Origin: Methylobacteriaceae bacterium
GTDB taxonomy: Bacteria > Pseudomonadota > Alphaproteobacteria > Rhizobiales > Beijerinckiaceae
Reading direction: 5' to 3'
Length of the DNA: 33,081 nucleotides
Assembly: GCA_019233695.1 (NCBI GenBank)
Contig: JAFAME010000166.1
Location: 1 to 33,081, forward strand
Below, in pieces: positions 26,815-33,081 of the stretch. The first letter of the stretch is position 1. Every line of letters begins with the position of its first letter. A program made the position numbers and the translations under genes. Under the pieces are notes generated by a model that was not told the DNA's origin, did no database searches, and was given only the letters and a program-made list of their open reading frames with translations.

Positions 26815-26875
26815 TATAGTGCGAGCAAACGATTCGCCTGCCGGACGCGCCGACCCGGCATCCAGGAGGACTATC

Positions 26876-27562
26876 ATGACAAAAGCCGTCCTCGAGCCGC
26901 TCGATCTCGCCGCCCTTTTGTGCTCGCGCGTCTGTCACGACGTCATCAGCCCGGTTGGTGCGATCGTGAACGGCCTCGAAGTGCTCGAAGAGGAAAAGGA
27001 CGCGGAGATGCGAAAGCTCTCGCTGGAGCTGATCCGAAAGAGCGCCTACACAGCCTCGGCCCGATTGCAATTCTGCCGGCTGGCGTTCGGCGCCGCCGGC
27101 TCGGCCGGCGCCTCGATCGACACGGGCGATGCCGAAAACGTGACGCGCGGCCTCCTTGGCGACGACAAGACCAAGCTTGCCTGGCACGCGCCGCGCCAAC
27201 TCATGCCGAAGAACAAGGTCAAGGTGGTGTTGAACCTTTGCCTGATCGCAACCGCAGCGATCCCGCGCGGCGGTACGATCGACGTTTCGATCGAGGGCGA
27301 AGGCGATGCGACCTCGATCCGGGTGGAGGCAAGAGGTGCAAACGCCCGCGTGGCCCACGGCGTGCCGCAGCTGCTCGACGGGCGGCCGGAAGGCGGCACA
27401 GTCGATGCGCACGGCATCCAGGCCTATTATACCGGGCTCGTGGCCCGTGCTGCCGGATTGTCGGTGTCGCTCAAAGCGACTGGCGAGTCGGTCCTGATCG
27501 AGGCGGTCCCTGCTGGGCAGGCGGCGGTCGCGCCGGGGGAAAAGGCTGGCCACCTCGCCTAA
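26876..27562 (+). CDS. chpT: Histidine phosphotransferase ChpT
   Basis: ChpT relays phosphate from the hybrid kinase CckA to CtrA and CpdR in the alphaproteobacterial cell-cycle circuit. The 228-residue protein has the family H-box LLCSRVCHDVISPVGAIVNG with the phospho-accepting His21, a second helix (LELIRKSAYTASARLQFCRLAFG), and a degenerate HATPase-like half lacking ATP-binding boxes (KVVLNLCLIATAAIPRGGTIDV, HGIQAYYTGLVARAAGLSVS). The ATG at 26876 has AGGAGG seven bases upstream; longer in-frame starts are not supported. It is upstream of the cheA-type kinase gene, with a CtrA-like site between them, and about 4 kb from ctrA, its expected partner. CckA is not in the window. Confidence 0.93.
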   Translation: MTKAVLEPLDLAALLCSRVCHDVISPVGAIVNGLEVLEEEKDAEMRKLSLELIRKSAYTASARLQFCRLAFGAAGSAGASIDTGDAENVTRGLLGDDKTKLAWHAPRQLMPKNKVKVVLNLCLIATAAIPRGGTIDVSIEGEGDATSIRVEARGANARVAHGVPQLLDGRPEGGTVDAHGIQAYYTGLVARAAGLSVSLKATGESVLIEAVPAGQAAVAPGEKAGHLA

Positions 27563-27629
27563 GCGGGCCTGCTTGTCGAGCGGTGGCTGCCTTGCCCGAG
27601 GCTTCGCCGGTCCCCAAGCTGCCACGGTC

Positions 27630-27645
27630 TTTAACGACCGTTAAC
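27630..27645 (+). promoter_or_regulatory. Candidate CtrA-binding site upstream of the cheA operon
   Basis: TTTA-N7-TTAAC lies 55 bases before the cheA ATG, one base off the TTAA-N7-TTAAC CtrA consensus. Position and match suggest CtrA control of the chemosensory genes; unproven. Confidence 0.5.
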
Positions 27646-27700
27646 CGGTCGGGCCGAAACTCCCGCCGCGGGCTCCGGCAGGGACCCGTGCGGGAGGCGC

Positions 27701-30289
27701 ATGGACGAACTTCTCAGCGATTTCGTGGCCGAAACGGCCGAGCGCATCGAGGCGATCGGCGGCGAGCTGGTGCGCTTCGAACACAGCCCCGACGACACCG
27801 ACATCATCGCCAATGTCTTTCGACTTGTGCATACGATCAAAGGCACTTGCGGATTCCTGGGGCTGTCGAGGCTCGCCGAGCTCAGCCATGCTGCCGAGGG
27901 ATTGCTGGGCCTGTTGCGCGACGGCGCGGCGGGGACCGCGGAAATCGTCTCCGTCATCCTGGCCACGATCGATCGCCTGAAACTGATCCTGAACGGCATC
28001 GAGACGCTCGGCGCAGAGCCGCCGGGAGACGACGCCGATCTCATCGCCGATATCGAGGCGCGCGCCACCGAACTCGCCGGAGCTGGCGGCAATTCGGATA
28101 AGGGCGAGGAGCACGGTCCGGTCGCGCGGACCGATCCTGGTTCCCTCTCCCTCCCCTGGCCGGCAACGGAGGCCCCTCGACCGGTGGCGCCCATCGCCGA
28201 GGCTCCGTCCATGGACGGTTCGCTCGCCGACCGTCGGACAGAGACGATCCGGGTTTCGGTCGGAACGCTCGAACGACTGATGGCGCTCGTCTCCGAGCTC
28301 GTTCTGACCCGCAATCAGCTCCTGGAACTGGTGCGGCATCGCGACGAGGAGCCGATCAAGGGTCCTGTCCAGAGGCTGGCCTCCGTGACGACCGAGCTGC
28401 AGCACGGCGTCATGAAGGCGCGCATGCAGCCGGTCGCTCGGCTGTTTGCCGGCGTCCCGCGGCTCATTCGTGAACTGACGAGCGAACTCGGCAAATCCGT
28501 ATCGCTGATGACCATGGGCGCCGAAACCGAGCTCGACCGTCAGCTGATCGAGCTCATTCGCGATCCGCTGACGCACATGATCCGCAACGCCGTGGATCAT
28601 GGCATCGAGCCGCCGGACATGCGCCGGGCTCAGGGCAAGCCCGCGAGCGGCACCATCCGCATCCTGGCCATGCAGGATTCCGGCCAATTCGTCATCGAAG
28701 TGTCCGACGACGGCAGGGGCATCGACATCGACCGGGTCCGCCGAAAGGCTCTGGCGCTGGGGCTCGCGACCGAGGCGGAACTCGCAGCGATGAGCGAGGA
28801 AGTCGTCACCCGCTACATTCTCGCGCCTGGTTTCTCCACCGCCGACAAGGTGACGAGCGTCTCCGGACGCGGCGTCGGCATGGACGTGGTCCGTCGCGAC
28901 ATAGAGGCCATCGGCGGGCTCGTCGGATTGAGGTCGGGCCGTGGGCGCGGCACGACCGTGACGCTGCGCATCCCGCTGACGCTTGCCATCGCGCCGGCGC
29001 TCGTCATCGAAGTGGACGGCGACTTCTATGCCTTGCCGCAGCACTGTGTCGTCGAGGTCATCGGCATTTCGGAAGAGGCAGGCCCGCGTGTCGAGCTTGT
29101 CCAGGGCGCGCCGATATTGCGGCTGCGCGATACGCTGCTTCCGGTCGCCGACCTCGGCGACATTCTCGGGCTTGCCGAGCGCTCGCGGCCGCGTCCGGCC
29201 GAGCACTATGCAGTAACGGTCGGCATCGGCTCGACGCGCTTCGGCGTCATCGTCGATGCAATCGCCGACGTGCAGGAGATCGTGGTCAAACCCCTGCCTC
29301 AGGTTCTTGCCGGCCTTCCGCTCTATTCCGGCAACACCATCCTGGGGGACGGGTCGGTGGCGCTGATCCTTGACCCGACCGGTCTCGCGAGAGCGGTCGG
29401 CCTGCAGGGCGCCGAACTGCAACGGGCCGCCGCAATGCCCTCCGAGGAGCAGGAGATCGTCCAGGCGGAAAGCCGGGTGGTCCTCTTCCGCGCCGGCGGC
29501 AGCGCGCCCAAGGCACTGCCGCTCTCTGCGGTGGCGCGTATCGATCGGGTAACCGCGAGCGAAGTCAGCGTCGTCGACGGGCTGAGGGTCGTCTATCGCG
29601 GCGATCGATTGATGCCGCTTGTTCCGGTGGACGCAACCGTCGAGCTGAAGCCTCAGGGGCCCACGCCCATCCTGGTTGTGGATTCGGGGGAGACCGCCAT
29701 CGGCCTGATCGTCGAGGAAATCATCGATGTCATCGACGGCCGCGCCGTGGTGGAACTTTCCGGACGCGGCGCCGGCGTCATCGGCATGGCCGACATCGCC
29801 GGCCGAGCCACCGAAATCATCGATGTCGGCCATTTCATCGACATGGCACGAGCGCATCGCAATTCGCCTGGCCGCGCTGAAAAGACGAGACCGCGCGTAC
29901 TCGTCGTCGACGACCAGGCGTTCTTTCGCGACCTCCTGGTGCCGATCATCGAGGCCGCGGGCTACACGCCGACCGCGGCGGCCTCGGCCCGGGAAGCTCT
30001 GGCTCTATGCGCGAACGATGCGGCCTTTCAGGCGCTTCTTGTCGATACCGACATGCCGGAGATGGACGGATATGAATTGACCCGCGTCCTGCGTCGCGAT
30101 CCGCATCACCTGGATCTGCCAGTCATCGGGCTCGCGGGGCACGCCAGCGAGGCGTTGCAGCGCAGGGCGCAGGCCGCCGGGATGCAGGGCGTCGTTGCCA
30201 AGTTCGATCGGGGGCGCCTCCTCGATACCCTTGCGCAGGAGCTGGCGCGCCGCAGCGCCGCGGTGGGCCGGGCGGGAGCGGCCGCATGA
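27701..30289 (+). CDS. Hybrid CheA-type histidine kinase with two CheW-like domains and a receiver
   Basis: An 862-residue cytoplasmic kinase. Domains in order: HPt (1-~105) with His44 in LVHTIKGTCGFLG; a ~75-residue Pro/Ala-rich linker with no CheY-binding P2 domain; dimerisation helices (~183-250, RVSVGTLERLMALVSELVLT); an HATPase with N-box DPLTHMIRNAVDHGIE at 288-303, G1 SDDGRGID near 335 and G2 GRGVGMDV near 390; a first CheW-like domain (~425-570); a second, divergent CheW-like domain (~590-715); and a receiver (~730-850) with VVDDQ and phospho-acceptor Asp782 in VDTDMPEMDG. In the receiver the usual Thr/Ser switch is Ala (IGLAGHAS). The start has GGAGG just upstream. cheW overlaps its end. 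No MCP is nearby, so the input is unknown. Confidence 0.92.
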   Translation: MDELLSDFVAETAERIEAIGGELVRFEHSPDDTDIIANVFRLVHTIKGTCGFLGLSRLAELSHAAEGLLGLLRDGAAGTAEIVSVILATIDRLKLILNGIETLGAEPPGDDADLIADIEARATELAGAGGNSDKGEEHGPVARTDPGSLSLPWPATEAPRPVAPIAEAPSMDGSLADRRTETIRVSVGTLERLMALVSELVLTRNQLLELVRHRDEEPIKGPVQRLASVTTELQHGVMKARMQPVARLFAGVPRLIRELTSELGKSVSLMTMGAETELDRQLIELIRDPLTHMIRNAVDHGIEPPDMRRAQGKPASGTIRILAMQDSGQFVIEVSDDGRGIDIDRVRRKALALGLATEAELAAMSEEVVTRYILAPGFSTADKVTSVSGRGVGMDVVRRDIEAIGGLVGLRSGRGRGTTVTLRIPLTLAIAPALVIEVDGDFYALPQHCVVEVIGISEEAGPRVELVQGAPILRLRDTLLPVADLGDILGLAERSRPRPAEHYAVTVGIGSTRFGVIVDAIADVQEIVVKPLPQVLAGLPLYSGNTILGDGSVALILDPTGLARAVGLQGAELQRAAAMPSEEQEIVQAESRVVLFRAGGSAPKALPLSAVARIDRVTASEVSVVDGLRVVYRGDRLMPLVPVDATVELKPQGPTPILVVDSGETAIGLIVEEIIDVIDGRAVVELSGRGAGVIGMADIAGRATEIIDVGHFIDMARAHRNSPGRAEKTRPRVLVVDDQAFFRDLLVPIIEAAGYTPTAAASAREALALCANDAAFQALLVDTDMPEMDGYELTRVLRRDPHHLDLPVIGLAGHASEALQRRAQAAGMQGVVAKFDRGRLLDTLAQELARRSAAVGRAGAAA

Positions 30290-30771
30290 GCGCCGGGCTG
30301 GCGAACGAGAGCTCGCGCCACGCCGCTTCTCGTTCGCACGAATTCGTGACGATCAGCTGCGCCGACGAGACCTTCGGCTTGCCGGTGCGCGCCATCAGGA
30401 CCGTGTTCCGCATCGAGCGGGTGACACGCGTCCCGCGGGCGCCTGCCGAGTTCGTCGGCCTGGTCAATGCGCGCGGCACCATCGTGCCGATCTTCAGTCT
30501 GCGGCGGCGTCTCGGCCTCGAACCGGAACGGGCAGTCGTCGGTGCCCTTGCGATCGGGCTTGATCGGCCCGGCGAGGCAGCGTTGCTTGTGGACGGCGTC
30601 GGCGACGTGGTCACGCTTCAGGGCGATCTGCGGGTCGAGACGCCGCCCCACATCGGCATGGCGCGCGCCGGCCTCATCAGCGCCGTCTACCGGCTCGACG
30701 ACCGGCTGCTTTCGATTCTCGACATTGACGCCTTATTTCGACCATATGCGCTCTCGCCGGTCGCCGCATGA
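30286..30771 (+). CDS. cheW: CheW-like coupling protein
   Basis: A 161-residue single CheW domain that would couple the kinase to receptors. It shows FVTISCADETFGLPVRAIRTV, the conserved VPRAPAEFVGLVNARGTIVPI core with the Asn-x-Arg-Gly turn, RRRLGL, LVDGVGDVVTL (GLxVDxV position) and the closing RLLSILDIDALF. The first ~17 residues are a loose Ser/Ala-rich lead. Its ATG overlaps the cheA stop as ATGA, so the two are translationally coupled and probably made in fixed ratio. The cheY-like gene follows after 52 bases. Confidence 0.92.
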   Translation: MSAGLANESSRHAASRSHEFVTISCADETFGLPVRAIRTVFRIERVTRVPRAPAEFVGLVNARGTIVPIFSLRRRLGLEPERAVVGALAIGLDRPGEAALLVDGVGDVVTLQGDLRVETPPHIGMARAGLISAVYRLDDRLLSILDIDALFRPYALSPVAA

Positions 30772-30823
30772 ACGGAAAATTCATCATCCCTCAACAAAGT
30801 TGGAGAACTTCCGGAGATCGGGC

Positions 30824-31189
30824 ATGAAACAGGTTCTCATTGTCGATGACTCTGCGGTGATCCGCAAAGTCGCCAAGCGCATTTTCGAAGGCATGGGATT
30901 CCAGACCTCCGAGGCCGAGGACGGGAGGCAGGCGCTCGCCGCCTGTTCCTTTCTCATGCCGGACGCGATCCTGCTCGACTGGAACATGCCGGTCATGGAC
31001 GGCTTCCAGTTCCTGCGCGAGATGCGCAAGATGCCGGGCGGTCAACGGCCCAAGGTGGTCTTCTGCACGACCGAAAACGACGTGGCTCACATCGCCCGCG
31101 CCATGCACGCGGGCGCCGACGAATACATCATGAAGCCCTTCGACCGCCAGATTCTGCAGACGAAGTTCGAAGAGATCGGCTTCACCTGA
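30824..31189 (+). CDS. CheY-like single-domain response regulator
   Basis: A 121-residue stand-alone receiver. It has the acidic pair in QVLIVDDSAVIR, phospho-acceptor Asp52 in LLDWNMPVMDG, the conserved Thr in VFCTTEND and the Lys in DEYIMKPFD, so it should be phosphorylatable. It has no output domain. GGAG stands seven bases before the ATG. It is probably the partner of the hybrid CheA upstream; a DivK- or CpdR-like role in the CtrA pathway is an alternative that sequence alone cannot exclude. It is convergent with ctrA. Confidence 0.92.
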   Translation: MKQVLIVDDSAVIRKVAKRIFEGMGFQTSEAEDGRQALAACSFLMPDAILLDWNMPVMDGFQFLREMRKMPGGQRPKVVFCTTENDVAHIARAMHAGADEYIMKPFDRQILQTKFEEIGFT

Positions 31190-31200
31190 AAAGAGTGAGG

Positions 31201-31230
31201 GCTCGGCAGGATCAAGCCAAGGAGCCGAGC
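31201..31230. terminator. Inverted repeat between convergent cheY-like gene and ctrA
   Basis: GCTCGGC (31201-31207) and GCCGAGC (31224-31230) pair across a 16-base loop, 11 bases beyond the cheY-like stop. No U-tract follows. It is a weak terminator candidate. Confidence 0.3.
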
Positions 31231-31271
31231 AGGGCGGTCAAACAGGAAGGCTTCGTCCGGCGGGTGGCCCG

Positions 31272-31292
31272 AATATCGGCTCAGGCGATATT
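31272..31292. terminator. Short hairpin at the ctrA stop codon
   Basis: AATATCG (31272-31278) and CGATATT (31286-31292) form a 7-bp stem with a seven-base loop that covers the ctrA stop and last codons. It could end or stabilise transcripts. Confidence 0.25.
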
Positions 31293-31982
31293 GCGTTCAT
31301 CCGAGGCGCTAGGCTCGCGCAGCACATAGCCGCGGCCCCAAACCGTCTCGATGTAATTGCGGCCTTGCGAAGCATTGGCAAGCTTCTTGCGGAGCTTGCA
31401 GATGAAGACGTCGATGATCTTCAGCTCCGGCTCGTCCATGCCGCCGTAAAGATGATTGAGGAACATTTCCTTGGTGAGGGTGGTACCCTTGCGCAGCGAC
31501 AGGAGTTCCAGCATCTGGTACTCCTTGCCGGTCAGGTGCACGCGGGCGCCGCCGACCTCGACGGTCTTCTGGTCGAGGTTGACCACAAGGTCGCCTGTGA
31601 CGATCACCGATTGAGCGTGGCCCTTCGAGCGACGCACGATGGCGTGAATGCGCGCGACAAGCTCATCCTTGTGGAACGGCTTGGTGAGGTAGTCGTCGGC
31701 GCCGAAGCCCAGTCCCTTGACCTTGTCCTCGATGCCGGCGAGGCCGGACAGAATCAGGATCGGCGTCTTGACCTTGGCGACGCGCAGCGTGCGCAGCACC
31801 TCGTAGCCGGACATGTCGGGAAGATTGAGGTCGAGCAGGATGATGTCGTAGTCGTAGAGCTTTCCGAGATCGATGCCTTCCTCGCCGAGATCCGTCGTAT
31901 AGACGTTGAAGTTTTCCGACTTCAGCATCAACTCGATGCTTTGCGCGGTGGCGCTGTCATCTTCGATGAGAAGTACCCGCAT
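31281..31982 (-). CDS. ctrA: Cell-cycle master response regulator CtrA
   Basis: An OmpR/PhoB-type DNA-binding regulator that binds TTAA-N7-TTAA sites and controls flagellar, chemotaxis, division and, in Caulobacter, replication-origin functions. The 233-residue length is normal. The receiver has [10 protein letters not shown], Asp51 in [15 protein letters not shown], and [18 protein letters not shown]. The winged-helix part has [33 protein letters not shown] and GRGYVLREP. The C-terminus ends in Asn-Ile-Ala rather than the double Ala used for ClpXP degradation in Caulobacter; whether turnover is the same is open. GGGGA precedes the ATG. It would be phosphorylated through ChpT. It is divergent from fliJ. 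Confidence 0.97.
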   Translation of the reverse strand: MRVLLIEDDSATAQSIELMLKSENFNVYTTDLGEEGIDLGKLYDYDIILLDLNLPDMSGYEVLRTLRVAKVKTPILILSGLAGIEDKVKGLGFGADDYLTKPFHKDELVARIHAIVRRSKGHAQSVIVTGDLVVNLDQKTVEVGGARVHLTGKEYQMLELLSLRKGTTLTKEMFLNHLYGGMDEPELKIIDVFICKLRKKLANASQGRNYIETVWGRGYVLREPSASDERNIA

Positions 31983-32096
31983 GTCAGATCCCCACCCTCG
32001 CCCCGTGGCCTATGACAGCAATTTTCGACGTCCCGCGATCGGATGACGGCTGCACAATTGAACCCAGGCGAGCGCCAGCCCGTCCGACTCGAAACG

Positions 32097-32115
32097 TTAA
32101 CGGAGAATGGTTAAC
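32097..32115 (-). promoter_or_regulatory. Paired CtrA half-sites upstream of ctrA
   Basis: On the minus strand TTAACCAT is followed by a second TTAAC; the two TTAA cores are ten bases apart rather than the canonical seven. TTAACCAT resembles the short CtrA motif described for alphaproteobacteria. It lies about 115-130 bases before the ctrA ATG and fits autoregulation. Confidence 0.4.
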
Positions 32116-32303
32116 AAACTCTGATTCAGAATAGCAAGAGTTGATCCAGCCTCGGCCGGGTAAATGTTTGCTGCCAAATAGAGTTTCCATGAGGGCCTGG
32201 CTCCTTCGGCGGATCAACAACACTAGCTAAGTGATTCAACCGACTCGCTCCTGCGAGCTGGCGTGACAGTTAGGCTGCGTGCCGCTCCGCGCGCGGAAGA
32301 ACT

Positions 32304-32322
32304 GTTAACCCGTCGGGTAAAC
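32304..32322. promoter_or_regulatory. Operator-like near-palindrome GTTAACCCG-T-CGGGTAAAC
   Basis: Two nine-base arms with a single mismatch flank one central base. The left arm contains TTAAC. It lies about 195 bases before fliJ and 320 before ctrA. It could be a CtrA half-site or the operator of another dimeric regulator. Confidence 0.35.
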
Positions 32323-32515
32323 AAATGGTTTATGAGGCGCCCGATCCACAGGCGCGCCCCGGCCGGCGCTCCGCCCGGTCCAATCACAAATGCAAGCGGT
32401 GAAATCTCGCTTCACGGTAAGGAAGCAGCAACCTCCTTCGCACATAGTGAATCCGTCTCGTGGAAGGCGGCCGCTGGCCCTCGTCGTATTGCCACTTGTG
32501 TTCTGGAGTTCGTTG

Positions 32516-32911
32516 ATGAAGTCGCGAGACGGGTTGATCCGGCTGAAGCGTTTCCAGGTCGAGGAGAAGCGGCGGCGCGTGGCGCAGATCGAGGCCATGA
32601 TCGGCGAATTCTCGCGCATGGCCGGTGAGTTGGATCGTGAGATCGCGCTCGAGGAGAAGCGCGCCGGAATCACCGACCCCAATCATTTTGCCTATCCGAC
32701 CTACGCCAAGGCAGCGACGGCGCGACGCGACAATCTCAAGCGCTCCAAGGGCGAGCTTGAGGGCCAGCTCGCCGAGGCCAAGGCCAGTCTCGACGAGGCA
32801 ATCGAGGAATTTCGCAAGGTCGAGGCGCTCGACGGGCGGGAAAAGGCCGCCGAGCGGGTGATCGACCGGCCCGATCTCGATCTCATGGCGATGCACGGCG
32901 CCCGCGCCTGA
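32516..32911 (+). CDS. fliJ: Flagellar export protein FliJ
   Basis: FliJ is the small coiled-coil stalk of the flagellar export ATPase, working with FliI and FliH at the base of the flagellum. The 131-residue product is almost entirely charged alpha-helix: LIRLKRFQVEEKRRRVAQIE, MIGEFSRMAGELDREIALEE, ARRDNLKRSKGELEGQLAEA and FRKVEALDGREKAAERV. The last carries the family's conserved K-x-x-E-x-L pattern near the C-terminus. The ATG at 32516 has GGAG eight bases upstream; earlier in-frame starts are not supported. fliI, its usual upstream neighbour, is absent on the left, where ctrA diverges. Identification rests on composition, length and context. Confidence 0.85.
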   Translation: MKSRDGLIRLKRFQVEEKRRRVAQIEAMIGEFSRMAGELDREIALEEKRAGITDPNHFAYPTYAKAATARRDNLKRSKGELEGQLAEAKASLDEAIEEFRKVEALDGREKAAERVIDRPDLDLMAMHGARA

Positions 32912-32937
32912 GCAGTCTCTTCAAACGAGGTTCGCGC

Positions 32938-32978
32938 GAGGCGGCTAAGACCCGACGATCCGCGCCTCAAGCCGCCTC
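32938..32978. repeat. Inverted repeat downstream of fliJ
   Basis: GAGGCGGCT (32938-32946) and AGCCGCCTC (32970-32978) are exact nine-base complements with a 23-base spacer, about 27 bases after the fliJ stop. A second small stem (GCCTC-TGC-GAGGC) overlaps its right arm. There is no U-tract. It is possibly a transcript end. The remaining ~100 bases to the window edge show no gene I can support. Confidence 0.35.
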
Positions 32979-33081
32979 TGCGAGGCGCTGCGTGTCGCCG
33001 CCCCTCCTGGCTCGCGCCTGACAGCTCAGCGTGTGAAAGCAATCGGGGGCGGCGCGCGAACCCTCCCCCGTTCCGGCTCTG

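Larger units (their letters stand above)
31983..32515. promoter_or_regulatory. Divergent ctrA/fliJ regulatory region
   Basis: This is the longest gap in the window (533 bases), locally AT-rich, with no convincing gene. It holds five GANTC sites at 32086-32090, 32123-32127, 32233-32237, 32242-32246 and 32449-32453. It also has CtrA-type half-sites at 32097-32115 and a near-palindrome at 32304-32322. ctrA is autoregulated and methylation-timed in Caulobacter, so this probably contains multiple ctrA promoters and the fliJ promoter. Confidence 0.7.

Noticed and set aside
27641-29857. Long minus-strand open frame (over 700 codons) opposite cheA
   Set aside because: Composition dominated by Asp, Arg, Gly, His and Gln without motifs; the plus strand encodes an unmistakable CheA.
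32701-33042. Minus-strand open frame opposite the end of fliJ
   Set aside because: Ser/Arg/Ala-rich shadow of the charged fliJ helix, with no motif.

Overview
The window is GC-rich, tightly packed chromosomal DNA from an alphaproteobacterium, most likely a Hyphomicrobiales (Rhizobiales) member. The evidence is the set of lineage-typical cell-cycle genes (sciP, chpT, ctrA), the DUF1178/glutaredoxin/ComF/UbiG/LysC housekeeping block, DUF1134, an NDUFAF5-like methyltransferase, and several GANTC (CcrM-type) sites near the cell-cycle genes. I cannot name a genus.

Layout. (1) 1-3541: the 5' part of mnmA (minus, its 3' end lies outside the window), the CtrA antagonist sciP (plus), a YbhN/UPF0104 membrane protein (minus) and a GNAT acetyltransferase (plus). 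(2) 3561-17919, all minus: a cell-surface block. Its 5' end is a complete dTDP-L-rhamnose operon in the order rfbB-rfbC-rfbD-rfbA, followed by a candidate terminator. After that come a HlyB-type ABC exporter with a dead C39-like domain, a HlyD adaptor, an 18-unit Sel1-repeat protein, and two very large multidomain family-2 glycosyltransferases. This looks like a polysaccharide or glycoconjugate locus physically joined to a type I secretion inner-membrane pair; the exported substrate and the outer-membrane TolC partner are not here. (3) 18125-26594: housekeeping genes: lysC, ubiG, DUF1178, glutaredoxin, ComF, a methyltransferase, DUF4337, a membrane-anchored coiled-coil protein, DUF1134 and a CysQ-like phosphatase. 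(4) 26876-32911: a signalling block: chpT, a hybrid CheA with two CheW-like domains and a receiver, cheW, a stand-alone CheY-like receiver, ctrA (convergent) and fliJ.

How they may work together. ChpT is the histidine phosphotransferase that feeds CtrA; SciP inhibits CtrA-dependent transcription; CtrA-like sites and GANTC sites lie upstream of sciP, the cheA operon, ctrA and fliJ. The CheA-CheW-CheY trio between chpT and ctrA has no MCP, CheR, CheB or CheZ beside it. It is the best candidate here for a poorly described system: a chemosensory-type kinase module placed inside the CtrA control block. The second candidate is the type I exporter/Sel1/giant glycosyltransferase operon next to the rhamnose genes. 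No tRNA, rRNA, CRISPR array, insertion sequence, prophage or integration site was seen.
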